DNA of 64,000 nt from CANLBN01 sp965230205 (GTDB lineage: Bacteria; Pseudomonadota; Gammaproteobacteria; Pseudomonadales; Cellvibrionaceae). The stretch is from positions 1,302,001 through 1,366,000 of the forward strand of contig OZ245996.1 in the NCBI GenBank assembly GCA_965230205.1, written 5' to 3'. The position numbers and the translations under genes are program-made. The notes under the pieces were generated by a model. It was not told where the DNA came from and ran no database searches. It worked only from the letters and a program-made list of their open reading frames with translations. This document shows, one piece after another, positions 45,367 through 54,472 of the stretch (positions are counted from its first letter, which is position 1; the number at the start of each line of letters is the position of its first letter).

Positions 45367-47394
45367 ATGAATAATCCATTACTTGAAGAACATCATTTGC
45401 CCCCTTTCAGTGATATTAAACTCGATCATATCAAGCCAGCGGTGGAGTCACGTATCGAGCAGGTGTGGACTGTATTAAATACCCAGCTAGAGGCTATTGA
45501 GCAAGGTGAGGTACCGTCTTGGGAAAATTTAGTGGCTCCGTTTGAAGAAGCGTCGGATTTATTGAGCCAGAGTTGGTCACCTGTAAGCCATCTTAATGGC
45601 GTACAAAACAGTGATGAACTACGCGAGGTATATACCGATTGTATACAGATGCTGACAGATTTTGGTACAGCAATTGATCAACACCAGCCACTATATAAAG
45701 CCTATGAGGCCCTAGCATCCAGTTCCGGCTTCAATGATCTAACCGTTCCTCAACAAAAAGTGATTGCTGATGCTCTGCGTGACTTCCGTTTAGCGGGTGT
45801 TGCATTGCCTGATGATAAGCAACAGCGGTATGGAGAGATTCAAAAACGCCTCTCTACATTGGGAATGGACTTTTCTAATAATGTATTGGATTCAACCCAG
45901 GCGTGGCATCGACAGTTTGATAATAAAGAAGCTTTAGATGGTTTACCTGACAGCGCCCTTGCCAGTGCAGAACAAACAGCTAAGCAGAAAGAGTTGTCTG
46001 GTTATGTTGTTACCCTTGATATGCCTTCTTATCAGGCTGTCATTACCTATGCTAATGATCGGCAGTTACGTGAGGAGATTTATACCGCATTCGCTACGAG
46101 AGCAACCACAGGTGATTGGGATAACACACCACTTATCGATGAAACATTATCGCTACGGCATGAGCTTGCTGTGTTGTTAGGGTTTGATAATTATGCTGAA
46201 TTATCTCTGGCAACTAAAATGGCAGAGTCTCCCAAACAAGTTATAGAGTTTCTCAAGCAATTGGCAGAAAAATCCTTACCGGTTGCAAAACAGGATTTGC
46301 AGGCATTAAAAGAGTTTGCAAAAAGTGAACATGGCATTGCTGATTTGCAGGCTTGGGATATTAGCTACTACAGTGAAAAATTACGCCAGAGAGATTATGC
46401 GATATCACAAGAGGAGTTGCGTCCTTACTTCCCTGCTGATCGCGTGATGCAAGGCATGTTTTCTGTGGTAAATAAATTATTTGGTATCGACATACATGCT
46501 GTAAATACCGCTGATTTATATCATAAGGATGTTCGCTTTTTTGAAATTAAAAAAGATGGAGAAGTGTTAGCGTATTTTTATTTTGATATATATGCTCGCG
46601 ATAAAAAACGTGGCGGCGCTTGGATGGCAGACTGCCGTACTCGTCGAATAAGAGATCAGAAAATACAACTGCCTGTTGCCTACCTTACGTGTAACTTTAC
46701 ACCACCTGTAGGTGATACACCTTCTTTGCTAACACATCAGGAAGTCACCACATTGTTCCATGAATTTGGTCATGGCTTACACCACATGCTGACACAAATG
46801 ACTGAAGCTGCTATTAGTGGAATCGCTGGCGTTGCTTGGGATGCTGTGGAATTGCCTAGTCAATTTTTAGAAAACTGGTGCTGGGAAAAAGAAGTGATTC
46901 CGATGATTTCCGGCCATTATGAAACCGGGGAGACATTGCCAGAAGACCTGTTGAATAAAATGTTAGCGGCCAAGAATTTTCAGTCAGGCATGCAAATGGT
47001 TCGTCAAATAGAATTTGCATTGTTTGATTTTTTATTACATGCAGAGTACAAACCTGATACTCCTAAACCTGTTCAGCAATTACTTAATGAAGTGCGTGAG
47101 CAAGTGGCTGTTATGATTCCCCCAGCATTTAATAAATTTCAAAATAGTTTTAGTCATATTTTTGCCGGTGGCTATGCCGCAGGTTACTACAGTTATAAAT
47201 GGGCTGAAGTCTTATCAGCTGATGCTTATTCTTTATTTGAAGAGAACGGTATTTTTGATAAGGCAACGGGAGAACGCTTTTTAAATACGGTACTGGCTAA
47301 TGGCGGAGCACAAGAGCCTATGGAATTATTTAAAGCATTTCGAGGACGTGAGCCAACAACTGATGCTCTGCTGCGTCATGGTGGGATTATTTAA
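45367..47394 (+). CDS. prlC: Oligopeptidase A (M3 family metallopeptidase)
   Basis: PrlC degrades oligopeptides, including cleaved signal peptides, in the cytoplasm. The 675-residue protein has the zinc motif TLFHEFGHGLHHML, with His465, Glu466 and His469, the third-ligand region SQFLENW, and the family C-terminal block FAGGYAAGYYSYKWAEVLSAD. The ATG at 45367 (MNNPLLE) with an upstream AAAGAGA is preferred over a longer form from 45301. A yheV-like gene follows on the same strand, as is usual. Confidence 0.97.
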   Translation: MNNPLLEEHHLPPFSDIKLDHIKPAVESRIEQVWTVLNTQLEAIEQGEVPSWENLVAPFEEASDLLSQSWSPVSHLNGVQNSDELREVYTDCIQMLTDFGTAIDQHQPLYKAYEALASSSGFNDLTVPQQKVIADALRDFRLAGVALPDDKQQRYGEIQKRLSTLGMDFSNNVLDSTQAWHRQFDNKEALDGLPDSALASAEQTAKQKELSGYVVTLDMPSYQAVITYANDRQLREEIYTAFATRATTGDWDNTPLIDETLSLRHELAVLLGFDNYAELSLATKMAESPKQVIEFLKQLAEKSLPVAKQDLQALKEFAKSEHGIADLQAWDISYYSEKLRQRDYAISQEELRPYFPADRVMQGMFSVVNKLFGIDIHAVNTADLYHKDVRFFEIKKDGEVLAYFYFDIYARDKKRGGAWMADCRTRRIRDQKIQLPVAYLTCNFTPPVGDTPSLLTHQEVTTLFHEFGHGLHHMLTQMTEAAISGIAGVAWDAVELPSQFLENWCWEKEVIPMISGHYETGETLPEDLLNKMLAAKNFQSGMQMVRQIEFALFDFLLHAEYKPDTPKPVQQLLNEVREQVAVMIPPAFNKFQNSFSHIFAGGYAAGYYSYKWAEVLSADAYSLFEENGIFDKATGERFLNTVLANGGAQEPMELFKAFRGREPTTDALLRHGGII

Positions 47395-47507
47395 TTGTTA
47401 GTAGTGGATGTGCTTCAGGTAAAATAGAGAAGTTTAAAGTATGCGAACAAATACACGACAATCAATATTGCTGTGTATTTGTCTTCGCCAATTAAAGTGG
47501 ATGAGTT

Positions 47508-47762
47508 ATGGTGTCTAAAGTAAAAAAACGATTTATCGCTGGTGCTATCTGTCCTCGTTGTTCAGAGATGGACAAATTGGTGATGTATAAGGAAGATGGG
47601 AAAAGTTTTCGGGAATGTGTTAGTTGTGGTTTTAAGGATGAAATGCGTTTTCAGCAACAAACACGCGAATTAGAAACTCGAGTAAACCTTTCGCAAGAAA
47701 TAAAAAAATCAGAGACGCAGGTTTTGACGTTGGATCCCTCTGGAAGCAAAAGGAAACAGTGA
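47508..47762 (+). CDS. YheV-family zinc-ribbon protein
   Basis: The 84-residue protein matches the YheV family: KKRFIAGAICPRCSEMDKLVM, then ECVSCGF, giving two CxxC pairs that can bind one zinc. It has a charged C-terminal tail longer than that of E. coli YheV. The family is conserved next to prlC but its function is unknown. Confidence 0.9.
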   Translation: MVSKVKKRFIAGAICPRCSEMDKLVMYKEDGKSFRECVSCGFKDEMRFQQQTRELETRVNLSQEIKKSETQVLTLDPSGSKRKQ

Positions 47763-47789
47763 ATAATCAACAAGCCCATAATAGGTAGG

Positions 47790-48464
47790 TTAATAATTCC
47801 CTATTTGTAAATCGCTAGAAAAATTTTCAGTAAAACAGGGCCAACGTTTCAGCACATCTTCCCATCCTTCTACTTTTCTTTTTTCTACAAGAAACTTAAC
47901 TTCTTCTTCTTCGAAAACCTGCTTATCACTTGTCGTTGTCTCGACAGATAATAAAACCAAGTGATCTAATTGATTAGCCAGCTCATCGCCAATTAATGCA
48001 TGCGAAACAATATTTGTCATACTCATATCGATAGGAGCGAGAGCAACAGAACTCAGGCTCATGACTTGATCATTCACTTCTTCCAATAGTCGATTACTGA
48101 GATAAGCTTTATACAACATACCTCTAAGCCCTTGGAAAGGCTTCACTGCACCTGGTGGATCAATGAAATAAGTGCAGGCCAAATTCAAAAATGGCTTCAT
48201 ATACCCTTCAATTTTGGCCTCTTTTGTTAAGGTATTAAATGCATCTAAATATTCAGCCGCGCTATCGATATAGCCAATAACGAATTTCATTAAAACGGAG
48301 TTTGGGGTTTTGGAGCTGATAGATACAGCGTCATGCAGCTTACTGAGGTTATTATCAATGTAGGCAGACATCTCGCCTTCCTGAGCTTCTGCTTGTTTGG
48401 CGTTAACAATATCTTGTTTAATTTTATTTAAGGCTACATCCATAAATATCAGCGTTTGTTGCAT
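47790..48464 (-). CDS. Hypothetical protein
   Basis: I do not recognise this 224-residue protein. It appears soluble and largely helical, without a signal peptide or long membrane segment. The middle contains conserved-looking blocks (LACTYFIDPPGAV, GLRGMLYKAYLSNRLLEEVND) and the C-terminus is acidic with EEEEVKFLVEKRKVEGWED. It converges on the yheV-like gene with a 27-base gap and stands upstream of and divergent from the cytochrome oxidase operon. The start at 48464 lacks a strong ribosome-binding sequence; 48443 is an alternative. Confidence 0.72.
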   Translation of the reverse strand: MQQTLIFMDVALNKIKQDIVNAKQAEAQEGEMSAYIDNNLSKLHDAVSISSKTPNSVLMKFVIGYIDSAAEYLDAFNTLTKEAKIEGYMKPFLNLACTYFIDPPGAVKPFQGLRGMLYKAYLSNRLLEEVNDQVMSLSSVALAPIDMSMTNIVSHALIGDELANQLDHLVLLSVETTTSDKQVFEEEEVKFLVEKRKVEGWEDVLKRWPCFTENFSSDLQIGNY

Positions 48465-48954
48465 TGCTTTAAAAGTGCGCCATAGTGATTATTACGGCGT
48501 ACTTGATAAAGCATAGACCAAGTTTGTCGATTATGAAGGAAATGTTGCTTCAGAAAGGTTTGGTCAGTATTTGAACGATACGCCTGGAAAAATGAGACTT
48601 ATCCGCATTAGCAGCGAAAAAATGGCCTAATTAAGCTCTAAAACATTGACATTTTTTGCTGTCTGTGGCCCTCTATACATCTGAGGTTGCAACACCCAAG
48701 AGCAGTTGTTGGTAGGCCCACATGGACTTCAGCAGTTTGCAGTACAATCCTTTATTCGCAACACTAAAATCTTAATCTGCGGGTTAATGGTCTGTACTTT
48801 TGCTCAGGAAAAATGCTTGAGAGCAGTGTCAAGCAATTTGGTGACTCTTCTAGTTCGATTTAATAATAAGTAGTACGAGCTGGCAGATTGTAATCACAAA
48901 AACCACATATAAGTCCGAAGTACTAACAATAATTATTACGGAGACATTTGGGCA
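48465..48954. promoter_or_regulatory. 490-base gene-free region upstream of the cytochrome oxidase operon
   Basis: No gene, repeat or RNA was recognised here. It separates a divergent hypothetical gene from coxB and should contain the operon promoter. A TTGACA at 48647-48652 and a TATACA at 48675-48680 are too far apart (22 bases) for a standard sigma-70 pair. GGAG shortly before 48955 can serve as the coxB ribosome-binding site. Confidence 0.4.
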
Positions 48955-50100
48955 ATGTTAAACACAGTAAGCCGGTTTGTAACCCGGTTGTTTAGTTCTG
49001 CACTCCTATTAACCGCCAGTGGTTATACTCTTGCAGAAGAGGGTGAGCGCTCTACCATTAATATGCCGATAGGGGTTACGCCTGTCAGTCAGGATATCTA
49101 TGGCTTGCACATGGATATATTCTGGTGGTGTGTCGGTATTGGCGTCGTTGTTTTTGGTGTCATGTTCTATTCAATGATTGTGCACCGTAAAGCGAATGGA
49201 GCCAAAGCGGCGAATTTTCACGATAGCTTGGCTTTGGAAGTCACCTGGACGATTCTTCCTTTTGTCATCCTAATAATCATGGCTATCCCAGCCACTAAAA
49301 GCTTAATCAATCTATACGATACCTCGGAGTCTGAGGTTGATGTGGTGGTGACAGGGTATCAATGGTACTGGGGCTATGAATACTTGGATCAAGAAGTCAG
49401 CTTTTTTAGCCGCTTAAGTACTCCGCAAGAGCAAATTCGTAACGAAGCCCCTAAAGGCGAACACTATCTATTAGAAGTAGATGAGCCTTTAGTGATACCC
49501 ACCAATAAGAAGGTTCGCTTTTTAGTCACCGCTAGTGATGTAATACATTCATGGTGGGTTCCTGATTTAGCGGTTAAGCGTGATGCGATACCCGGTTATA
49601 TCAATGAATCCTGGACTAAAGTCGAAAAGCCAGGTCTTTATCGAGGTGTTTGTGCTGAGCTATGTGGTAAAGATCATGGCTTTATGCCAATTGTTGTGAA
49701 AGCGGTGCCTGAGGCTGAATATGAAACTTGGCTTGCTGATCGACGTGAACAAGCTCGAAAAATTAAAGAGTTGGCAAAGAAAACATTCACTCTGGATGAG
49801 CTCATGACTCAGGGTGAACAAGTCTATGGTCAAGCCTGTTTGGCTTGTCATGGCGCTAACGGCGAAGGGGGGGTCGGCAAGGCTATTGCCGGCAGCCCCA
49901 TCGCCACCGGCGATATTGCTGCGCATCTCGACGTAGTGGTTAATGGTAGTAGAGAGAATCCTGCCATGGCCGCATTTAAAGACACCCTGTCTGAAGTAGA
50001 TACAGCCGCAGTAATTACTTACCAACGTAATGCGTTCGGCAATAGTACTGGTGATGTGGTTCAACCTATCGACATCCTTAAGTTTAAGCAAGGCAACTAA
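48955..50100 (+). CDS. coxB: Cytochrome c oxidase subunit II with C-terminal cytochrome c domain
   Basis: Subunit II of an aa3-type oxidase accepts electrons from cytochrome c. The 381-residue protein has a signal sequence, two membrane helices, the conserved GYQWYWGYEY motif and a cupredoxin domain with the binuclear copper-A ligands in DVIHSWWVPD and CAELCGKDHGFMP. A C-terminal cytochrome c domain carries the haem site CLACH and a later Met. Fusion of a c-type haem domain to subunit II is a known feature of caa3-type enzymes. It starts the operon and is followed 26 bases later by coxA. Confidence 0.97.
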   Translation: MLNTVSRFVTRLFSSALLLTASGYTLAEEGERSTINMPIGVTPVSQDIYGLHMDIFWWCVGIGVVVFGVMFYSMIVHRKANGAKAANFHDSLALEVTWTILPFVILIIMAIPATKSLINLYDTSESEVDVVVTGYQWYWGYEYLDQEVSFFSRLSTPQEQIRNEAPKGEHYLLEVDEPLVIPTNKKVRFLVTASDVIHSWWVPDLAVKRDAIPGYINESWTKVEKPGLYRGVCAELCGKDHGFMPIVVKAVPEAEYETWLADRREQARKIKELAKKTFTLDELMTQGEQVYGQACLACHGANGEGGVGKAIAGSPIATGDIAAHLDVVVNGSRENPAMAAFKDTLSEVDTAAVITYQRNAFGNSTGDVVQPIDILKFKQGN

Positions 50101-50126
50101 GCAAATATAAGAGTAGGGGAATTAAA

Positions 50127-51677
50127 ATGGCTCACGGTCCTGCTAAAGGTTTTACTCGGTGGTTATATACCACCAATCATAAAGATATTGGTTCGATGTA
50201 TCTTTGGTTCAGTTTTGCAATGTTCCTGCTTGGGGGTGTATTTGCTCTTGTCATTCGAGCAGAGCTATTTGAACCGGGCTTACAAATTGTTGAACCAGGC
50301 TTTTTCAACCAAATGACAACCATGCATGGCTTGGTGATGGTATTTGGTGCGGTAATGCCGGCCTTTGTTGGTCTGGCTAACTGGATGATTCCAATGATGG
50401 TTGGTGCACCTGACATGGCGCTGCCACGGATGAATAACTGGAGTTTTTGGATTCTTCCTTTTGCTTTTGCAATGATGGTATCGACCTTATTTATGGAAGG
50501 TGGTGGCCCTAATTTTGGCTGGACATTCTACGCACCACTTTCTACGACTTATGCTCCTCCTAGTGTGACCTTCTTTATCTTTGCCGTGCATATCATGGGT
50601 GCGAGCTCAATCATGGGCTCGATTAATATTATTGCGACAATTCTGAATATGCGTGCACCAGGCATGACATTGATGAAAATGCCCTTATTCGTATGGACAT
50701 GGTTAATTACCGCTTACTTACTGATTGCGGTAATGCCTGTGCTTGCTGGCGTTGTGACCATGATGTTGATGGACATTCATTTTGGCACTAGCTTCTTTGA
50801 TGCCGCTGGCGGTGGTGATCCAGTCTTGTTCCAGCATGTTTTCTGGTTCTTCGGACACCCTGAAGTGTATATTATGATTTTGCCGGCGTTCGGCATTGTC
50901 AGCGCGATTATTCCTACATTCGCACGCAAGCCATTGTTTGGTTACTCTTCAATGGTTTATGCAACTGCATCAATTGCTTTCCTCAGCTTTATCGTATGGG
51001 CACACCATATGTTTACGGTAGGTATGCCGATTGCCGGTGAGTTGTTCTTTATGTATGCAACGATGCTGATTGCTGTGCCGACAGGGGTTAAAGTGTTTAA
51101 CTGGGTAACGACAATGTTTCGTGGTTCGATGACCTTTGAAACGCCGATGTTGTTCTCTATCGCGTTTGTGATTTTATTTACTATCGGTGGTTTCTCCGGG
51201 TTGATGTTGGCAATTGCACCGGCCGATTTCCAATACCACGATACCTATTTTGTGGTAGCACATTTCCACTATGTATTAGTTCCTGGTGCTATCTTCTCGA
51301 TTACCGCAGGTGTGTATTACTGGCTACCTAAGTGGTGCGGCAATATGTACAACGAAACCATGGGTAAATTACAGTTTTGGTTAGCCTTTATTGGTTTGAA
51401 CCTGACTTTCTTCCCTATGCATTTTGTAGGTTTAGCGGGAATGCAGCGTCGAGTACCAGACTATAATCAGTTCTTTGCCGATTTTAATATGCTATCCAGT
51501 ATGGGCGCATTCTTGTTTGGTGCGGCACAGATACTATTATTGTATAACGTAATTTCTACTATCGTAGGCGGTAAAAAAGCGACAGATGAAGTGTGGGAAA
51601 ACCCTGAGGGTTTAGAATGGACAGTAGCATCACCTGCTCCTTATCACACATTCTCTACGCCACCGGAAGTAAAATAA
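50127..51677 (+). CDS. coxA: Cytochrome c oxidase subunit I
   Basis: Subunit I holds the low-spin haem and the haem-copper-B oxygen-reducing centre. The 516-residue protein has about twelve membrane segments. Ligand regions include TMHGLVMVFGAVMPAFVG for the low-spin haem, WFFGHPEVYIMILP with the copper-B His and the cross-linked Tyr, WAHHMFTVGMP with the next two copper ligands, and VVAHFHYVLVPG for the haem ligands. The pattern fits an A-family oxidase. The GGGG-rich ribosome-binding site precedes the ATG. Confidence 0.98.
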   Translation: MAHGPAKGFTRWLYTTNHKDIGSMYLWFSFAMFLLGGVFALVIRAELFEPGLQIVEPGFFNQMTTMHGLVMVFGAVMPAFVGLANWMIPMMVGAPDMALPRMNNWSFWILPFAFAMMVSTLFMEGGGPNFGWTFYAPLSTTYAPPSVTFFIFAVHIMGASSIMGSINIIATILNMRAPGMTLMKMPLFVWTWLITAYLLIAVMPVLAGVVTMMLMDIHFGTSFFDAAGGGDPVLFQHVFWFFGHPEVYIMILPAFGIVSAIIPTFARKPLFGYSSMVYATASIAFLSFIVWAHHMFTVGMPIAGELFFMYATMLIAVPTGVKVFNWVTTMFRGSMTFETPMLFSIAFVILFTIGGFSGLMLAIAPADFQYHDTYFVVAHFHYVLVPGAIFSITAGVYYWLPKWCGNMYNETMGKLQFWLAFIGLNLTFFPMHFVGLAGMQRRVPDYNQFFADFNMLSSMGAFLFGAAQILLLYNVISTIVGGKKATDEVWENPEGLEWTVASPAPYHTFSTPPEVK

Positions 51678-51760
51678 ACGTTAAATAACGAGCGTATTGA
51701 GCTATATTCTTAATAAAGGTTGTAGCTCAATTAAATGTCACAGAAGGCAAGAGCAAAATA

Positions 51761-52372
51761 ATGAAACGCTTTTGGCAAGATAACTCAACACCCATGTTAT
51801 GCACTAAGTTAGGCATAACCGTTGTGGCAATGTTTTCTTTTGCCATTTTTATTATGCCTCCTCTCTATGATTTATTTTGTGATATTACAGGGCTTAACGG
51901 TAAGACTGGTGGCGCTTATATTTTAGAAGATTCATCGAGTGTTAATGACCTAGGTGTCGATACCTCTCGGAAAATAAAAGTCCAGTTTATTGCATCCAAC
52001 AATGAAAATATGCCATGGGAATTTCGACCGACAATTAAAACGATTGAGGTTCACCCTGGTGAAGTGGCGGTAATTAATTATTTTGCGCATAACCCTACTC
52101 AACAAGATATGGTTGCACAAGCGGTGCCTAGCTTGGTTCCTTTTAAGGCAGCTAATTATTTTCATAAAACAGAATGCTTTTGTTTTAATCAGCAACCATT
52201 AGCCGCAGGTGAAAGCGCAGAATTAGGCTTAAGTTTTATTGTCGATTTGGAAGTGCCAAAGCAGGTTAATACGATTACTTTATCGTACACAATCTTTGAT
52301 ATAACCAATCAGCAACAAGCAAAGACGATAGATGAAAAACAATCGTCTGTCGCACTGGCAACAGTCAATTAA
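51761..52372 (+). CDS. ctaG: Cytochrome c oxidase assembly protein Cox11/CtaG
   Basis: Cox11 delivers copper to the copper-B site of subunit I. The 203-residue protein has one N-terminal membrane anchor (IMPPLYDLFCDITG follows it) and a periplasmic immunoglobulin-like domain with the copper-binding CFCFNQQPL motif and the upstream FHKTECF. Another typical block is PWEFRPTIKTIEVHPGE. It sits between coxA and coxC, the normal proteobacterial arrangement. Confidence 0.96.
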   Translation: MKRFWQDNSTPMLCTKLGITVVAMFSFAIFIMPPLYDLFCDITGLNGKTGGAYILEDSSSVNDLGVDTSRKIKVQFIASNNENMPWEFRPTIKTIEVHPGEVAVINYFAHNPTQQDMVAQAVPSLVPFKAANYFHKTECFCFNQQPLAAGESAELGLSFIVDLEVPKQVNTITLSYTIFDITNQQQAKTIDEKQSSVALATVN

Positions 52373-52413
52373 TATTTTTAATAACAAATAAAAGAAAAAA
52401 GACGGAGAGTACT

Positions 52414-53313
52414 ATGGCGGGCGAAGGCACTTACTACGTTCCAGAGCAAAGTAAACTACCTATCTTTGCATCACTCGGCTTATTTTTGACGGTGTTTGGT
52501 GCTGCTGGCTGGATGAATGGTGGTGGCCCAACGACCTTTATTATTGGTTTTGGAGTAATGGCCGTTGTTCTATGGGCTTGGTTCAGCACTGTTATTACAG
52601 AAAATATGGCGGGCCTTAATGACGCACAATTAAAACGCTCATATGTGTGGGGTATGGGTTGGTTTATTTTTAGTGAGGTGATGTTTTTTGCCGCATTCTT
52701 TGGTGCCTTGTATTACATTCGCAATATTTCTCTTCCAGAGTTAGGTGGCGATAATACAACGAATCAGATTTTATGGTCTGGTTTTAGTGAAGTGTGGCCC
52801 TTGATGACGACGCCAGATATGGCTGTTAATGGCGCTAATGCTAAAGTATTTGGCCCTGATATTAATATGAGCGTTACTACGGCAGAGTCAATTTTCACAT
52901 GGCTGCCTTTCTGGAATACTGCCGTGTTGTTAACCTCAAGTGTTACCGTTCATTTTGCGCATACGGCATTAAAAAATCACAATAAAAAAGGATTTAATCT
53001 TTGGTTAGGTATCACTGTTGCACTGGGTATTATCTTTTTATTCTTGCAGGCGGCAGAATATATACATGCCTATGATGAGAACCTGAAAATCAATACCGGT
53101 GTTTATGGTACAACCTTCTTTATGCTAACCGGGTTCCATGGTGCACACGTAACACTAGGAACATTTATGTTACTGATTATGTGGCTGCGCTCAGTTCTTA
53201 AGGGTCATTTTAAACATGAGGATTGCTTTGGATTTGAAGCCGCTAGTTGGTATTGGCACTTTGTAGATGTTGTCTGGGTAGGGTTGTTTATTTTTGTGTA
53301 TATTTTAGGTTAA
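52414..53313 (+). CDS. coxC: Cytochrome c oxidase subunit III
   Basis: Subunit III is a membrane subunit that stabilises the oxidase. The 299-residue protein has seven hydrophobic segments and the family motifs GWFIFSEVMFFAAFFGALYY, TGFHGAHVTLGT and the C-terminal YWHFVDVVWVGLFIFVYI. GGAGAG precedes the ATG. A strong hairpin terminator directly follows, closing the coxB-coxA-ctaG-coxC segment. Confidence 0.97.
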   Translation: MAGEGTYYVPEQSKLPIFASLGLFLTVFGAAGWMNGGGPTTFIIGFGVMAVVLWAWFSTVITENMAGLNDAQLKRSYVWGMGWFIFSEVMFFAAFFGALYYIRNISLPELGGDNTTNQILWSGFSEVWPLMTTPDMAVNGANAKVFGPDINMSVTTAESIFTWLPFWNTAVLLTSSVTVHFAHTALKNHNKKGFNLWLGITVALGIIFLFLQAAEYIHAYDENLKINTGVYGTTFFMLTGFHGAHVTLGTFMLLIMWLRSVLKGHFKHEDCFGFEAASWYWHFVDVVWVGLFIFVYILG

Positions 53314-53323
53314 GAGGTTATAA

Positions 53324-53353
53324 AAAGAGGGCGAAATTAATTGCGCCCTCTTT
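53324..53353. terminator. Bidirectional Rho-independent terminator between coxC and the DUF2909-like gene
   Basis: AAAGAGGGCG at 53324-53333 and CGCCCTCTTT at 53344-53353 form a 10-bp stem with a 10-base loop. T residues follow on the plus strand and A residues precede it, so it can end transcription from both convergent genes. Confidence 0.88.
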
Positions 53354-53381
53354 CTGTTTGTTGCTTTTAGTGTTTTTTATT

Positions 53382-53645
53382 CTATTGATCCAGTTGTTGA
53401 GTTTGTTGTTCAATCTGCTCTTTAGTATATTTTGCATCCCAAGGCGCTCCGCTACCCAATTTACCAGTATATAATCCATAAAATATAGTGCTCATTAGCA
53501 ATACTGCTAATGTGATACGAACACCAAGAGCATACAGGCCTCGTTTGCTGGGGGATTCAATATCTTTTAGCAAAAAAACTAAGCTGCTTGTTAAACTAAT
53601 AACAAGGCCAATAAAAAGTAATACAACTACAACTTTTATATCCAT
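53382..53645 (-). CDS. Small twin-transmembrane protein, DUF2909-like
   Basis: The 87-residue protein has two membrane helices (about residues 4-26 and 41-60) and a hydrophilic Gln-rich C-terminus. The pattern VVVLLFIGLVISLTSSLVFL followed by ALGVRITLAVLL fits DUF2909 proteins, found inside or beside cytochrome oxidase operons of Pseudomonas-like bacteria. The gene runs against the operon. It is a little longer than members I recall. Its function is unknown; a role in oxidase assembly is a guess from position. Confidence 0.8.
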   Translation of the reverse strand: MDIKVVVVLLFIGLVISLTSSLVFLLKDIESPSKRGLYALGVRITLAVLLMSTIFYGLYTGKLGSGAPWDAKYTKEQIEQQTQQLDQ

Positions 53646-53674
53646 TGATTATCCCTGATTGAGAAAGTCATTTC

Positions 53675-54421
53675 GTGCTTGGTTTGTCATTGCAAAAAAT
53701 CACCCAACAAATTAAACGTCACTGGAAAATAAGCTGCTTAGTTTTATTTTTTTTACCAGTGTTATTACGTTTAGGTTTTTGGCAATTAGAGCGGGCAGAA
53801 GAAAAACAACAATTGCTGACAGTGTACCAACAACAGCGTGAGTTACCAGCGATTCTTTTAAATGAATTGCCGGAAGAAAAGCGCCAAGCTTATCGCAATG
53901 TGAAAGTGACGGGTTACTATGATACAAAACATTATTGGTTGCTGGATAATCAGCCTCGTAGCGGTAAAGTAGGCTATGAAGTGGTAATGCCTCTGGCTAT
54001 TAGAGAGGCTATTGGAGAACGCATCGTATTAATCAATCGCGGTTGGGTTGAAGCTGCAAGAACGCGGGATCAATTGCCGGAGATTGATACGCCAATAGAG
54101 GAAGTTGTGATTAACGGTTATCTTTATCCAATGCAGACTAATGCAGTGATTAAACATAGTGAAAGTGATTTGACTGTTGATTGGCCCAAGCGTGTTTTAC
54201 AGCTGGATAATCAAGTAGCATCAGCTGCCCTACAAAAAAAAGTAGATCCATTGTTGTTACGCCTCAATGAAGATAGCCCGGGTGCTTTGCTGACAGATTG
54301 GCCGATCATTAATACCCAACCCGAAAAGCATCAGGGCTATGCAGTACAGTGGTTTGCTATGGCATTGGCGTTGATTTGTTTATATGTCTGGTTATTGTTT
54401 AGAGACCATAGTACGGTTTAA
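53675..54421 (+). CDS. SURF1 family cytochrome oxidase biogenesis protein
   Basis: SURF1 helps insert haem a into subunit I. The 248-residue protein has two membrane helices, one at each end (ISCLVLFFLPVLLRLGFWQL and WFAMALALICLYVWLLF), enclosing a periplasmic domain with LLDNQPRSGKVGYEVVMPL and VLINRGWV, both typical of SURF1. The start is a GTG at 53675, 29 bases from the divergent DUF2909-like gene. Confidence 0.94.
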   Translation: MLGLSLQKITQQIKRHWKISCLVLFFLPVLLRLGFWQLERAEEKQQLLTVYQQQRELPAILLNELPEEKRQAYRNVKVTGYYDTKHYWLLDNQPRSGKVGYEVVMPLAIREAIGERIVLINRGWVEAARTRDQLPEIDTPIEEVVINGYLYPMQTNAVIKHSESDLTVDWPKRVLQLDNQVASAALQKKVDPLLLRLNEDSPGALLTDWPIINTQPEKHQGYAVQWFAMALALICLYVWLLFRDHSTV

Positions 54422-54472
54422 GGGAGCAATTAATCAAAAAAGATTAGCCGCAATAATACTTAAGAGAGAAAA

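Noticed and set aside
48647..48680. TTGACA and TATACA as a sigma-70 promoter for coxB
   Set aside because: The spacing is 22 bases, well beyond the usual 16-18, and the site is nearly 280 bases from coxB.
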